Source: Adenophora triphylla var. japonica | Lineage: Eukaryota > Streptophyta > Magnoliopsida > Asterales > Campanulaceae | DNA length: 64,000 bases | Direction of reading: 5' to 3' | Assembly: GCA_022495995.1 (NCBI GenBank) | Contig: JAFEMH010001303.1 | Span: 186,001-250,000 of the forward strand | Program-made: the position numbers and the translations under genes | Part shown: positions 45,961 to 56,015 of the stretch, one piece after another | Position numbering within the stretch: position 1 is the stretch's first letter | How the letters are laid out: every line of letters starts with the position of its first letter | The notes under the pieces: model-generated | Seen by the model: the letters and a program-made list of their open reading frames with translations, nothing else | Told to the model about the DNA's origin: nothing | Database searches by the model: none

Positions 45961-46560
45961 CTTCGCAATCGAAGGCGAAAACCGATGGCAACTGTTCTTC
46001 GACGGAGCGGCCAACAAAAAGGGAAACGGCATCGGTATGCTCTTGGTAGATCCCAAGGACGAGCACACCCCAATTGCTATAAAGCTCAATTTCGAGGTAA
46101 CCAACAATGCCGCCGAATATGAAGCCTGCGCTGCCGGACTACAAGCCGCACTCGAGAGGAATGTCCAGAAACTCAAAGTTTATGGGGACTCAGCCTTGAT
46201 CATCAACCAAGTCTCCAACAAGTGGAAAACCATAGACCCAGGCTTGCAAAAATACCATGCCTGCATGGAGGACCTCATCACACAATTCGAAGAGGTCACC
46301 TTCCACTACTTGCCAAGAGACCGAAACAGGTTTGCAGATGCCTTAGCCACCTTGGCTTCCCTTGTGGAAATCCCTGAAGGAAAAGCAATCAAACCCTTCA
46401 AAGTCGGGCGAAAGGAAATTCCTGCCTACTGTTGTGAGATCGAACCAGAACCTAAGCCCGTCAATGAGCCATGGTATAACCAGATCTTCCAATACCTCAA
46501 GAACGGGGAAACCACCTTCATGAACAAGGAAGACCCACACACAGAAGGGGTCAAAACCAA
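45961..46560 (+). pseudogene. Gypsy F second (archaeal-type) RNase H
   Basis: Part of an ORF open from 45731 to 46873. Motifs WQLFFDGAANKKGNGIGMLL, VTNNAAEYEACAAGLQ, VYGDSALIINQ and RNRFADALATLASL show all four catalytic positions. It diagnoses the Tat clade. The linker to integrase is rich in Pro, Glu and Lys. Confidence 0.88.
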
Positions 46561-47745
46561 GAGCATCATGGCCCTAAAATGCCTCGCCTCTCACTTCGTC
46601 ATCCTCGGGGACATGCTATACAAGAAACGCTACCATGGGCCACTCCTACGCTGCATCAGCCAAGAAGAAGCAAACAAGTTCATGAACGAAGTCCACAATG
46701 GGGCTTGCGGTCCCCACATGAACGCCAGAGCCCCGATGCAAATCATTCTCGTGGATGGGCTACTACCGGATCTCCATGGAGGCGGATTGCATCCACTTTG
46801 TCCGAAGCCGCGACAAGTGCCAACGGTTCTCCAACCTCAATCATCTACCCGCCCCACGATCTCTACCGCATGACTACACCCCCGGCCATTTGCCACTTGG
46901 GAATTTGACGTCATCGGGAAAATTGCTCCGCCAGCAAAGAACGGTCACGAGTTCATCTTAGTAGCCATCGACTACTTCACCAAATGGGTCGAAGCCAAGT
47001 CCTACAAGGTACTCACCTCCAAGAAGGTCGCGCATTTCCTCAAGGAAAACATTATCTGCCGATACGGCATCCCAAATGAGGTCATATCGTACAATGGCTC
47101 ACACTTCGAAGGGAATTCGACAGATCGCCTTGGCTGAATTCAAGATCACACGCCACAAATCTTCTCCCTACCGGCCACAAACAAACGGCGCCGTGGAAGC
47201 AGAAACAAAACCCTCGAACGGATCATCCGAAAAATGACCACCCGAGGACGAGATTGGCCCGAGAAGCCGCACCTTGCACTTTGGGGCTACCGCACATCAG
47301 TCAAACGACCACGGGAGAAACCCCATTTGCCCCGACATACGGGATGGAAGCGGCCCTTCCCATCGAGCTGGAAATTCCCTCACTCCGAGTGCTTCTTGGA
47401 AAATGACATCAACGAAGTTGAATGGCTCCGAAGCCGACACGACGAATTGGCTCGCTAGACGAGCGACGACTAAAGGCCATGGAACACGTCCGAGCCTATC
47501 AAAGCAGGATGGCTAGAGCTTTCGACAAGAAAGTCAAATCCCGAGACATCGGGAAGGCGACCTTGTACTCAAAGAAAAGCCTCCCACTCGAACCAACCCA
47601 CCGGGGAAAATGGGAACCAACATGGATCGGCCCTTTCGTGGTTCAAAAGATCTTCTCCGGAGGCGCCATGAAGCCGGCAGACCTAGACGGCAATCCCTTC
47701 ATGAATCCAGTCAACGGAAGCAAACTTCGCAGATACTTCGCCTAA
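46561..47745 (+). pseudogene. Gypsy F integrase, frameshifted
   Basis: The zinc-binding region is spread over two frames (near 46690-46830). The core is readable as VIGKIAPPAKNGHEFILVAI and DYFTKWVEAKSYK (about 46910-47010), then IPNEVISYNGSHF (usual DNG changed to YNG), then TNGAVEAETK with catalytic Glu. The C-terminal part is DKKVKSRDIGKATLYSKKS and KWEPTWIGPFVVQKIFSGGA, ending at the stop at 47745 (GSKLRRYFA). Confidence 0.85.
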
Positions 47746-48480
47746 GAAGAACAACTGTGCATCTCTTGGCACTCCATGTAGTGTCGAACTACGCAGACCT
47801 GAGCCCTCTAGTCCGGGGGAACGTAGGCAACCTTAATTGGTCCGGTCTAAAAATACACAAAAAGTCAAAAGTTTGAATGTCAATCAAGACCTCCATCAAG
47901 CTACGCACTTTTCAAGAACACGCCCCAACAGTCACCTTGACCAGGTCAAACGACGGCGGCAACATCAAAGGACATCCGAGGGTCACTCAGCATCAAACGA
48001 CTGACTCATGTCTGCTTCCAAGCCAGGGGCTTGTCTTTGCCTTCACGCGCTTCAAAAAAAAAAAAAAAGAGCTCGAGCAAGGGCTCACAAAAAAAAGAGA
48101 GCTCGAGCAAGGGCTCACAAAAAAAAAAAAAAAAGAAGCTCAAGCAGAAGCTGCAAAAAAGAGGTCAAGAGCCCGACGCCAACAAGAGGCAAGGAAGCTG
48201 CGAAAAAGACCGTCAAAACGACTTGTCAGGAGATCATTCAACCTCTCAGCCAAGCACAAAGCCTCAGCAAAGGGGATTGCCGTCATGGCCTGCATCGCTT
48301 CAAATCCGCAAATGCAATGTAAAAGTCCAAGGACGGACGCCGACAAGGTGCACAAAAGACACAAAGGCAAACAAGAGATCTTGCGTCTCGACAAAGCTTT
48401 AAAAGTAAATCACAAATCACTAACGGTTACAACATTTCTTGATGAGTTCAAGCACGGTCTACTCTCAAGTTCACAACATG
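47746..48480 (+). other. Gypsy F post-integrase spacer
   Basis: Begins with a CGAACTACG...AACGTAGGCAACC motif pair (47787-47832) that recurs in other Tat elements. From 48053 to 48140 there are A-runs alternating with a GAGCTCGAGCAAGGGCTCAC unit repeated twice. The long plus-strand ORF through here is compositional. Confidence 0.5.
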
Positions 48481-50059
48481 CTAAAAGACAAACTTTAATA
48501 CATTTAACAAATAATGTGTTTGCAAATGCAATGAATGGATACCTAGGAGGTCATTCCGCGCCATCTCGCGCTTGTCCCTCGCCATTCTTTCCTTTCTTCC
48601 TCGTCCCCGGCGAGTCTTCTTTCGCTCCACGTGAACCAACTCTGCGTCTCTCGCCCGAGATCGGGGTCCTCCCCGTAGAGTCAAACAATCCAAGAGCTCT
48701 CGTGGCTTCATTCGCCCGTGCTTCGGCTCTGATCTCCTCCCCGCGAGTCCGCAAAGAGGACCTCTCCCCGTCGCCGGTCAACTCTAGTCTCGTAGTCAAA
48801 CAAAGTGTCTCCCGTCACATCCAAAGGGTCGACCAGGCTTCGGCACTCCTAAGGCAATAGCTACTACGGCAACCGGGTCCTGTAATCGCTACACGCCTCG
48901 CTCTCCAAGACCACTTGGGATCGCCCAACACGCCGCTTCATACCAAAGCCGCACCGAGTCGTCAATACGACACTCCCCGACGTCTAAGGAGTACCACAGA
49001 GGGAAAGCGGAATACTTCCATACCCTCGTAAAATACAAGAAGGCACCCGAAGCCGCCATACAAAGAGGAACTACCTCCGCGAGCAAGGTCATCCCAGCCT
49101 CAACAAAGGCTCCTCGCTTCATCCCAAACCGCCGGGAAACAAGCGACGGAATATAGAAGGAGGACCAAGACAAACCCGGAACTCGACGACATAGGACCCT
49201 TCCCGCAAGACCCTCCTAGTCTCAATCCTCCAAAGGCGGAACCCACCAATGGATCCGATGCGTACCAAGCCGTGCCATCCATCTCTCCCAAAGTGATCGA
49301 TCCATATCCAACACAAGAGGTCGCCGAGCAAATGACCACGGGCTAAACGACGTCTGAGCCTCTGCATGGCCTCGAAGTCTCTCTCGCAGCCACAAGGTGA
49401 GCAAAGCGAGGCTTCCTCTCATGAAACGATCCCTCACGCGTACGGCCGATACCATGAAGAGTCTCCCCAAAGACCAACGGACAATATCCTCTCCACTCCG
49501 CAAAGGCCCTACCACATCTAGCAAAGCGCCATCGCAAATGCCAAGGGAGCCGACTCAGAAAAGCGTCGCCATCACGCACAAGGCAAATGCGTCCCCAAGA
49601 GACATCACTCTCATCATCAACCATGAACCGCTCCGCATACTCGTAAATGTCAATATGACCCGAATCAAGGATCATGCCCCGCACTTCTTCCAACGAAGTA
49701 CGAAGAAAGCCTCGCAAGCTTCACGCTCACCGCAAAGACTACCAATCAAAGGAAGCGAGATGGCCTCCACCTCCGGTCCTCCAATCAAAGCCCGAAAATC
49801 CTCAAAAGTGGGCACCATTTCATTGTAGGAGAAACAATACACATGCCTCCTAACATCCTGTAACTTCGCGGCAGCCCGCAACAAATCCCAATCAGAACCA
49901 ACTCCTTAAAAGACCAAATCGAGCAAAGACGAAACCTTACCTCGAAAGCCCGTCTCGATGCCTCATACGGCGCCGCATCCACGTTTTCACCGCTCAAGGA
50001 AGTGTGCTTGCCTCTCCGCGAAAGCCTCGGCAAAATTCTAGGGACGTACGAAGAATCCA
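48481..50059 (-). pseudogene. Antisense gene 2 of gypsy F (weakly DUF7745-like), broken
   Basis: Starts at 50059 (MDSSYVPRILPRLSRRGKH). A good donor (GAG|GTAAGG) lies after about 40 codons. Downstream frames give DWDLLRAAAKLQDVRRHVYC and MVPTFEDFRALIGGPEVEA (49880-49760), the pattern W..LL..A..L.D....V....E..PT.E...ALIG seen in plant mobile/DUF7745-type proteins. WIWIDHFGRDGW and a charged C-terminus (RKKTRRGRGRKERMARDKRE, about 48600) follow. I could not make the first intron keep frame, and at least three frameshifts exist. Two GGTCCGTACGGACC-type palindromes lie 118-150 bp upstream of the ATG. Confidence 0.5.
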
Positions 50060-50176
50060 TGGCAAAAATGGAGGTTCCTAGAGAAAATGGGGAAGAAAGC
50101 TCGAAATGGCCGCAAATGGGGAAATGAGGAAGAACCGTACACCGGAAAGCATTTATCTCCTTCCCAAAGCAAGGTT

Positions 50177-50220
50177 GGTCCGTACGACCTCTTTGCATGC
50201 TAAGTATGTCCGTACGGACC
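50177..50220. promoter_or_regulatory. Pair of GGTCCGTACGGACC-type palindromes upstream of antisense gene 2
   Basis: 50177-50189 has one base deleted (GGTCCGTACGACC); 50208-50220 lacks the first G (GTCCGTACGGACC). Spacing is 31 bp, as between copies 2 and 3 in the LTR. The ATG at 50059 on the minus strand is just downstream. Confidence 0.55.
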
Positions 50221-50467
50221 TCCTTGCAACCATGACCCATTTCCCCAAAGAACAAGCATAACAACCACTGTCCTCGCCAGACCTTGCTCCAAACCGCCCA
50301 AACACCGGCCAAAGCCATTCCCGACAAACATACACTACCCACAAACGCACTCTCACCACGTGGCATGCACAAAATAAAAATACTAGCAACAATTTCTAGG
50401 ACAATTCCCAGAATCCCAAAAATGACATTACATCTTAAAATAAAATGCCGTTTGCCGTGCAAATACG

Positions 50468-53400
50468 AGTGTTTTATTACAGTACATCAAATGTCTCGTT
50501 GCTAAACAAAAAAAGGGAGAGAAGATATGAAAAGAGGGAAAGCAAATGAATACTAATCGACTCCTCAGATCATCATCCTCGCCAAGGTCCTCCTCCAGAG
50601 AGAAGTCGGGCATCCCGCGAACTCGCCTCGTCACGCCCTCGTCATCGTATACCGAGCCCCTCCGAGGCCGGTACTCAAAGTACTCCGAAGGATCAAATCC
50701 GGCGAAAGGATCAAAGAAAGAAGGCTCTGAGGATCCTCACCCCGTGCGCATCCCGCGGAGGGAAGAACCGATAAAAGGGCCGCCGCCTCGAGCTCCCGAA
50801 GACGCCCCGCATCCATGCTATGCCGCCCTCGAAGGTCCCTCCCGCCGTGGCTCCGGCTCGGCTCTCGGTGGAGGAACATCTACGCATGCCTCGAAGGCAT
50901 AGGCCGGGTACGCCGGCACGCGTCGCGAAGACCGGCAAGACATCTTCGACGCCATCTTCTTCGCAAACGACCTCATCGCCACATAACGGCGAGTCAAGAT
51001 ATCATAGGCTCTCCCCGGACTCCGCACAAGCAAGCAACAAGGAAACGCCAAAGAATACAGCTTATACTCAACAACAAAAAGAGAAAAATACGTAAAAGAT
51101 GCCAAGATGGAAAAGAGTCAAGACACTCACCGATCTATCGGATCCACTCTGATATGCAGCAGAGCTCGCCGTAAACGGGTACATACACCCTCCTCCTCGA
51201 TCCGTCCCCACTGACATACGTGAAATCCGGCCCCTGGCATCGGAACCTCTCGGGAACCCGCGGGCCGCCTCTCTCTCCTCGCCAATACCTGCGGCGCCCT
51301 CAACTTCCTCCTCACGAAGGCCCCATACTCCTCTCCATACAAAAATAAACTCCTCGGCACCCACACCGCCAAGGTACCTCTCAAAATCAAGCACATCCAT
51401 GTCCCGGAATCAAGCATCCCAAAAGGAGGGTCCTCTGAGCCACGGGAAGCACACCTGGGCCATGCCGCCGTAAGACCCGCTCCCCTGTGTACATGACGTC
51501 CGCAAGTCGTGCCCTCGCAAGATCTTCCGCCGCGCCGTCACCTCAGAGCCCTCAAACTCATCACCCTCATACCGAGCCCACGGGAACAAAATAAACCCCT
51601 CCGGCTACTCCCTCTCCGTACGCTCCCGCACATCCCCGTAGGCGATGGTGAGCTTCCCCGCCGGTCCTCCTCTTCCTCGCCAGACGAGCCCAGCCCAAAG
51701 ATAGCAGATACGCAAAGAATGCCCCGGATCTCTATCCCACGGGAAGCACCGAAAAATCTCGTAGAACCACACCTGTGACAAAAAAACAGAAAAGGCTCAA
51801 TAAAAGAAAACGGAGAAACGACAAGTTGCTAAATCAAAACAAGAATAAACTCATACCTCCAAAGCAAAGTCAAAACAGCCAATGAATCTGCCACAATTCC
51901 CGGCTAAACCGGTCCAAAGAAAAGTAGAGCTCGGCCAAGCTCGCTCGCCCCAAGCGATGTCACAAACCCTCTCCAGATCAATCAAGCTCTCCAACAGAGC
52001 AAAGGAGCCGCAGCCGCGTGGTTCGAGAACAAAGTCTCGGAAAGTGCAAACCACAAAAAGGAGCGCGCCAGCTCGCCCGCCGTCACCCGGCCGGTACCCC
52101 GAACATAGGCCCCGAATGCCGGCCGTAATCCTCGCCTCCACATCGCTATACAAGATCCCTGCACCTCGCGAGGACGAGGCTCAAAGCCCAAAGCAATTTC
52201 GGTCAACACAAAGATCGGAGATCATATCTCTCCACCGCACCGGCCCTCCTTTTTGAAGGAAAGCCCGATCGCAAAGAAAGTCGGTAGGCGTCACCGTCAC
52301 CTCTCCCCAGCCTCGTATGGAAGGTGCGGGTGGTATCCCACCAATACTCGTAAAGGCCAAGGAAGACGCTCTTGTTCTTCCTCGTGTCGAGACCCCGGCC
52401 AAAGTTCTCTACGAACACACCCAAGCCGTAAGCGTAGACTAGCCTCTCCTGGGACTCGGCCTACCATCCACGTAAATATCGTGCATCCGCCGCCACAACT
52501 CAACAAATGCCTCGAGCGATCCCCGAAGTCTTCATCCTCTTGGCCTTCCCAGCCATAAGCTCCCACATCCCCGCAGTAAACACAAAGAAAGGTACGTCAA
52601 TCACAAGCATTTTAATATAAAACAAAAGGCACAAAAGTCCGCCCCAACACGAAAGCCATGAAAATAACTCCGTCACAAAACACTACACACATTGCACATA
52701 TTTTTCACATATAACCCGTCACAAAACACGGCACATATTGCATATAATTTTCACATGCAATTTTCACATATATCCCGTCACAAAACACGGCACATGTTGC
52801 ACATAATTTTCACATACATTATACCATATAATTTTTCCCATGCAAAGGTCACAAAAACACGGCACACACTGCGTACACATTTTCTCAAAAGAGGGATTAA
52901 GCCCTACACGACACATTTTCAAAAAGTCCGTCCCAACACTAAGCAAAAAGCACATATAACCCGTCACAAAAACACGGCACATATTGCACATATTTTCCCC
53001 ACAAAGTCCGTCACCCAAGAACACGGCACACACTGCATAACACATTTTCAAAAATCCGTCCCTACACGGCACACACTTTCAGACAAAACCCGTCACAAAA
53101 TACGGCACATGTCACATTTTTTTTCATAAAATTTGTCACTACACGACAAACTTTTCTCATAATGTACATACATAAATAGCATTAGGTACAAAACACCAAA
53201 GCATGCATTTCATTAGAGAGGCACTTTATTTTCACAAATAAAAGCTAATCTACACATTTCTGCACAAAATACACATACCCACAATTTTTACATGTCCATT
53301 TTCAACAATTCATCAAGAATTTCACAAAAGGCATAAAAAATAACAAAATTCAAAAATGCGAAAACTAAAACCTAGTTCTAGCATTCAAAAATTCGAGCAG

Positions 53401-53595
53401 GAAATCAAAACGGAACGGATTTCTTACCTCCCCGACGTTCCTAGAACGACGATTGTGCACCTCCGGATTTGGATACAAGACATCCGGATTCTTTGAAGAT
53501 GGAACAAACGAGATCCAATTTCTTTGGAGCTCCATCCGTTGCTCGACCACTTCTTGACTACGTTGTCGACGATTCCTTCGAGATCCTTCCGCCAT
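50468..53595 (-). pseudogene. Antisense gene 1 of gypsy F (plant mobile domain-like), broken
   Basis: Exon 1 is 53595-53428 (MAEGSRRNRRQRSQEVVEQR to RSRNVGE) with donor GAG|GTAAGA. A repeat-filled intron follows. Exon 2 runs about 52575 to 51857 and includes LVYAYGLGVFVENFGRGLD, YEYWWDTTRTFHTRLG and, after a shift, EVTVTPTDF: the pattern W-x2-T-x-TFH-x3-GE-x-T-x-T of plant mobile domain proteins. A clean intron (donor GAG|GTATGA at 51856, acceptor TTGTCACAG near 51776) joins FDFALE to VWFYEIFRCFPWDRDPGH. The acidic C-terminus is MPDFSLEEDLGEDDDL (about 50610). AATAAA on the minus strand near 50470 could be the poly(A) signal. Several frameshifts and stops are present. Two palindromes lie about 160-205 bp upstream of the ATG. 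Confidence 0.55.
52680..53110. repeat. Minisatellite in the first intron of antisense gene 1
   Basis: At least seven copies of a CCGTCACAAAACACGGCACA unit (near 52716, 52775, 52848, 52961, 53009, 53055 and 53087), separated by AT-rich CACATATTTTCACATA spacers. Copy spacing varies from about 37 to 115 bp. The array starts close to exon 2 and ends about 300 bp before exon 1. Confidence 0.65.
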
Positions 53596-53756
53596 GGCAA
53601 GCAATTCAAAGCAAAAATGGAAGATTTTGGCTAACAATGGAGGTTTTTTTCCTCTCTCTCTCTCTCGGCTGGTTCGTGAAACTGGGAATGGGAAATGAAG
53701 GGGATGCCTCGGCTTTTTAACCCGGTCAAAACCTGGGAACTGTAAAAAATCAAAGT

Positions 53757-53800
53757 GGTCCGTACGGACCTCTTTGCATCCAGGTTGGTCCGTACGGACC
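53757..53800. promoter_or_regulatory. Pair of GGTCCGTACGGACC palindromes upstream of antisense gene 1
   Basis: Exact copies at 53757-53770 and 53787-53800, each followed by TCTTTGC or TTCTTGC. A TTAAAAAG TATA-like box for the minus strand is at 53713-53720, between them and the ATG at 53595. Confidence 0.6.
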
Positions 53801-53889
53801 TTCTTGCAAGGGAGGGCCAAATTACTTTCCTGCCCTTATAATCTTTGCCCCGCCGTCCTAAGGCCTTTTTCAAAGAAATCCAAGTGCGT

Positions 53890-54660
53890 AATGGTCCCTA
53901 ACCCTTCAACGCAACCACCGGCATTGCCAGAAGCCCGAACTCGCCCACTCCAACGGCACCAACCACCGCCAGATGCCCGAACCTCGTCCACCTAACGGCA
54001 ATTCAACCACCGGCACCGTGTAAGCCCGAACCTCGCCCACTCCAACGGCAATTCAACCACCTACAAGTAAGCTCCGAAGCTTCGCCACTCCAACGACATC
54101 AACCACCGGCGGCGTAAGCTCCGAACCTCGCCACTCCAACGGCAATTCAACCACCGGCACAAGCCCAACTCACAACGGGCCGTAAGATCGTAGCCCGAAC
54201 TCGCTCTACACGGGTCAACCAGCGGGGCCGCCGTAAGCTCCGAACCTCCCTAACGCCAACGGCAATTCAACCACCTAAGCAGCCGTCAAGTAAGCCCGAA
54301 CCTCGCCCACTCCAACGGCAATTCAATCCACCGCCAAGCCGTTGTAAGCCCGAACCTCGCCACTCAACGACAATTCAAGAAGGAGCCAAAACCTTTCCCA
54401 ACCAATATCAAGGCACGAGACGCCCAAAACGCTAACGGCAATTCAAGCACTGCCACAAGCCCGAACCTCGCTCCAACGGTTCAACCCCTAACAAGCAATT
54501 CAAAGTCAAAGGCCCGAAGTCCAACGGTACAAGACTACTTATCCTCGCACTGGCCTGGCCAATGTAAGCCCGAACTTTGCCCACTCAACGGCAAAAAAAC
54601 AAGCGCAAGAAGGAGCCAACACCTCCGAATACAAATCCCAAGGCACGAAACTTCCAAAAC
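53890..54660. repeat. Degenerate tandem array of gypsy F (about 50-60 bp unit)
   Basis: More than ten decayed copies of a unit containing GCCCGAACCTCGCCCACTCC and AACGGCAATTCAACCACCGG. No ORF or domain. Confidence 0.6.
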
Positions 54661-54959
54661 GCCAAATGGTGAAGCAATCACCGGCCTCAAAACAGTCCGA
54701 AGACACTTTCCCACTCAGGCCCCTACAAGGTCACGCAACACAAGCACCGGCCATCAAAGTAAGCCCGAGCTCCTTCCCCCAACAAGTCAAAAGGGAAGTC
54801 GTATCAGAGTATCCTCTATCGGCCATCAATGTAAGCCCGAATCGCCCATTCAACGGCAAAACAAGTGCAAGAAGGAGCCAACACCTCGAGTACAAACCTT
54901 TCTCCCCAACGCCCAAAAGCACGAGACATCTAAACCTCTCGGCCAAGCCGCCTCATCCT

Positions 54960-55305
54960 CCCCACCAACGGCCGCAAGACGATTCAAAGTCCTCCCCGCA
55001 CCAACCGCCGCCAAGACCAAAGCTCAACCGCCGCCGACGATTCAAAGTCCTCGGCACCAACCGCCGCCGTAAGACGATTCAAAGTCCTCCCGTGTGGCAC
55101 CAACCGCCGCGAAGACGATTCAAAGTCCTCCCGCGTGGCACCAACCGCCGCCGTAAGACGATTCAAAGTCCTCCCGCGTGGCACCAACCGCCGCCGTAAG
55201 ACGATTCAAAGTCCTCCCGCGTGGCACCAACCGCCGCCGTAAGACGATTCAAAGTCCTCCCGCGTGGCACCAACCGCCGCCGTAAGACGATTCAAAGTCC
55301 TCACA
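54960..55305. repeat. 43-bp tandem array of gypsy F
   Basis: Unit containing GTGGCACCAACCGCCGCCG and AAGACGATTCAAAGTCCTCC. GTGGCA starts at 55094, 55135, 55178, 55221 and 55264, so the last three intervals are exactly 43 bp. Older, diverged copies extend left to 54960. An ORF of 177 codons (54666-55199) is only the repeat read through. Confidence 0.75.
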
Positions 55306-55315
55306 CTATCCCCAA

Positions 55316-56000
55316 CCACAGGCTTTAAACCACTCGTGGAGACCGTATAAGTCCTCCGCCATCATAACCTCCAAACCCGGAAGGCTTTAAACCACTCGGT
55401 CCTAAGACCGTATAAATCTCCCAAATCACTATCTTCGGCCCTAAGGCCTTAAACCACCCGATTAGGAAAATCGTAAAATTTCCATCCCGTGACACCACCA
55501 CGTCCTCACAATTGACCTCGGCGGTCACCACATCTTAGGACACCACCACGTCCTTACCACCGACCTCGGCGGTCACACAACACTTCAGTGGCACCACCAC
55601 GCCCGCACTCACAATTTCACGACCTCTCGAACTACGACTGTGCTTGATTCCCGCCAGGATACGTAGGAATCCTATCACAGGTCCAGCCCATCGACTCCAT
55701 GCGATCACCCAGACACCACCACGTCCTCACCACCGACCTCGGCGGTCACACAACACTTCGTGGCACCACCACGCCCGCATTCACAAAACACTCACCCCAC
55801 ACCCGAACTACGACTGTGCTTGATTCCCGCCAGGATACGTAGGAATCCTATCACAGTGGTCCATTTACCGACCTAAACGGTCACACAATAGGACACCACC
55901 ACGTCCTCACACCGACCTCCCTGGCCACTTTATCTCCCAAAGACGCGATCCGCATTAGGACCCTTATCTTATCGGCGACCCCACTTCTTTCATAAGTGAC
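55316..56000. repeat. Repeats before the gypsy F polypurine tract
   Basis: Three copies of a GGCTTTAAACCACTCG unit (55321-55460). They are followed by alternating CACCACCACGTCC and GACCTCGGCGGTCAC units, and by two near-identical blocks (about 55630-55682 and 55806-55857) that contain CTACGACTGTGCTTGATTCC and GATACGTAGGAATCC. No gene is seen. Confidence 0.65.
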
Positions 56001-56002
56001 GC

Positions 56003-56015
56003 CGTCGAGGGGCTT
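56003..56015 (+). other. Gypsy F polypurine tract region
   Basis: GTCGAGGGGCTT directly before the 3' LTR. The same tract precedes relic H on the minus strand. Confidence 0.55.

Noticed and set aside
47877..48860. A 327-codon plus-strand ORF rich in Lys and Arg after the gypsy F integrase
   Set aside because: Its middle is A-run and GAGCTCGAGCAAGG repeat read-through, and its end is the complement of the antisense gene 2 C-terminus. No domain is visible.
49397..49828. A 143-codon plus-strand ORF
   Set aside because: It is the complement of antisense gene 2, whose minus-strand reading has recognisable patterns.
54666..55199. A 177-codon Pro/Arg-rich ORF
   Set aside because: It reads through the 43-bp tandem array in a single frame for several units and has no independent evidence.
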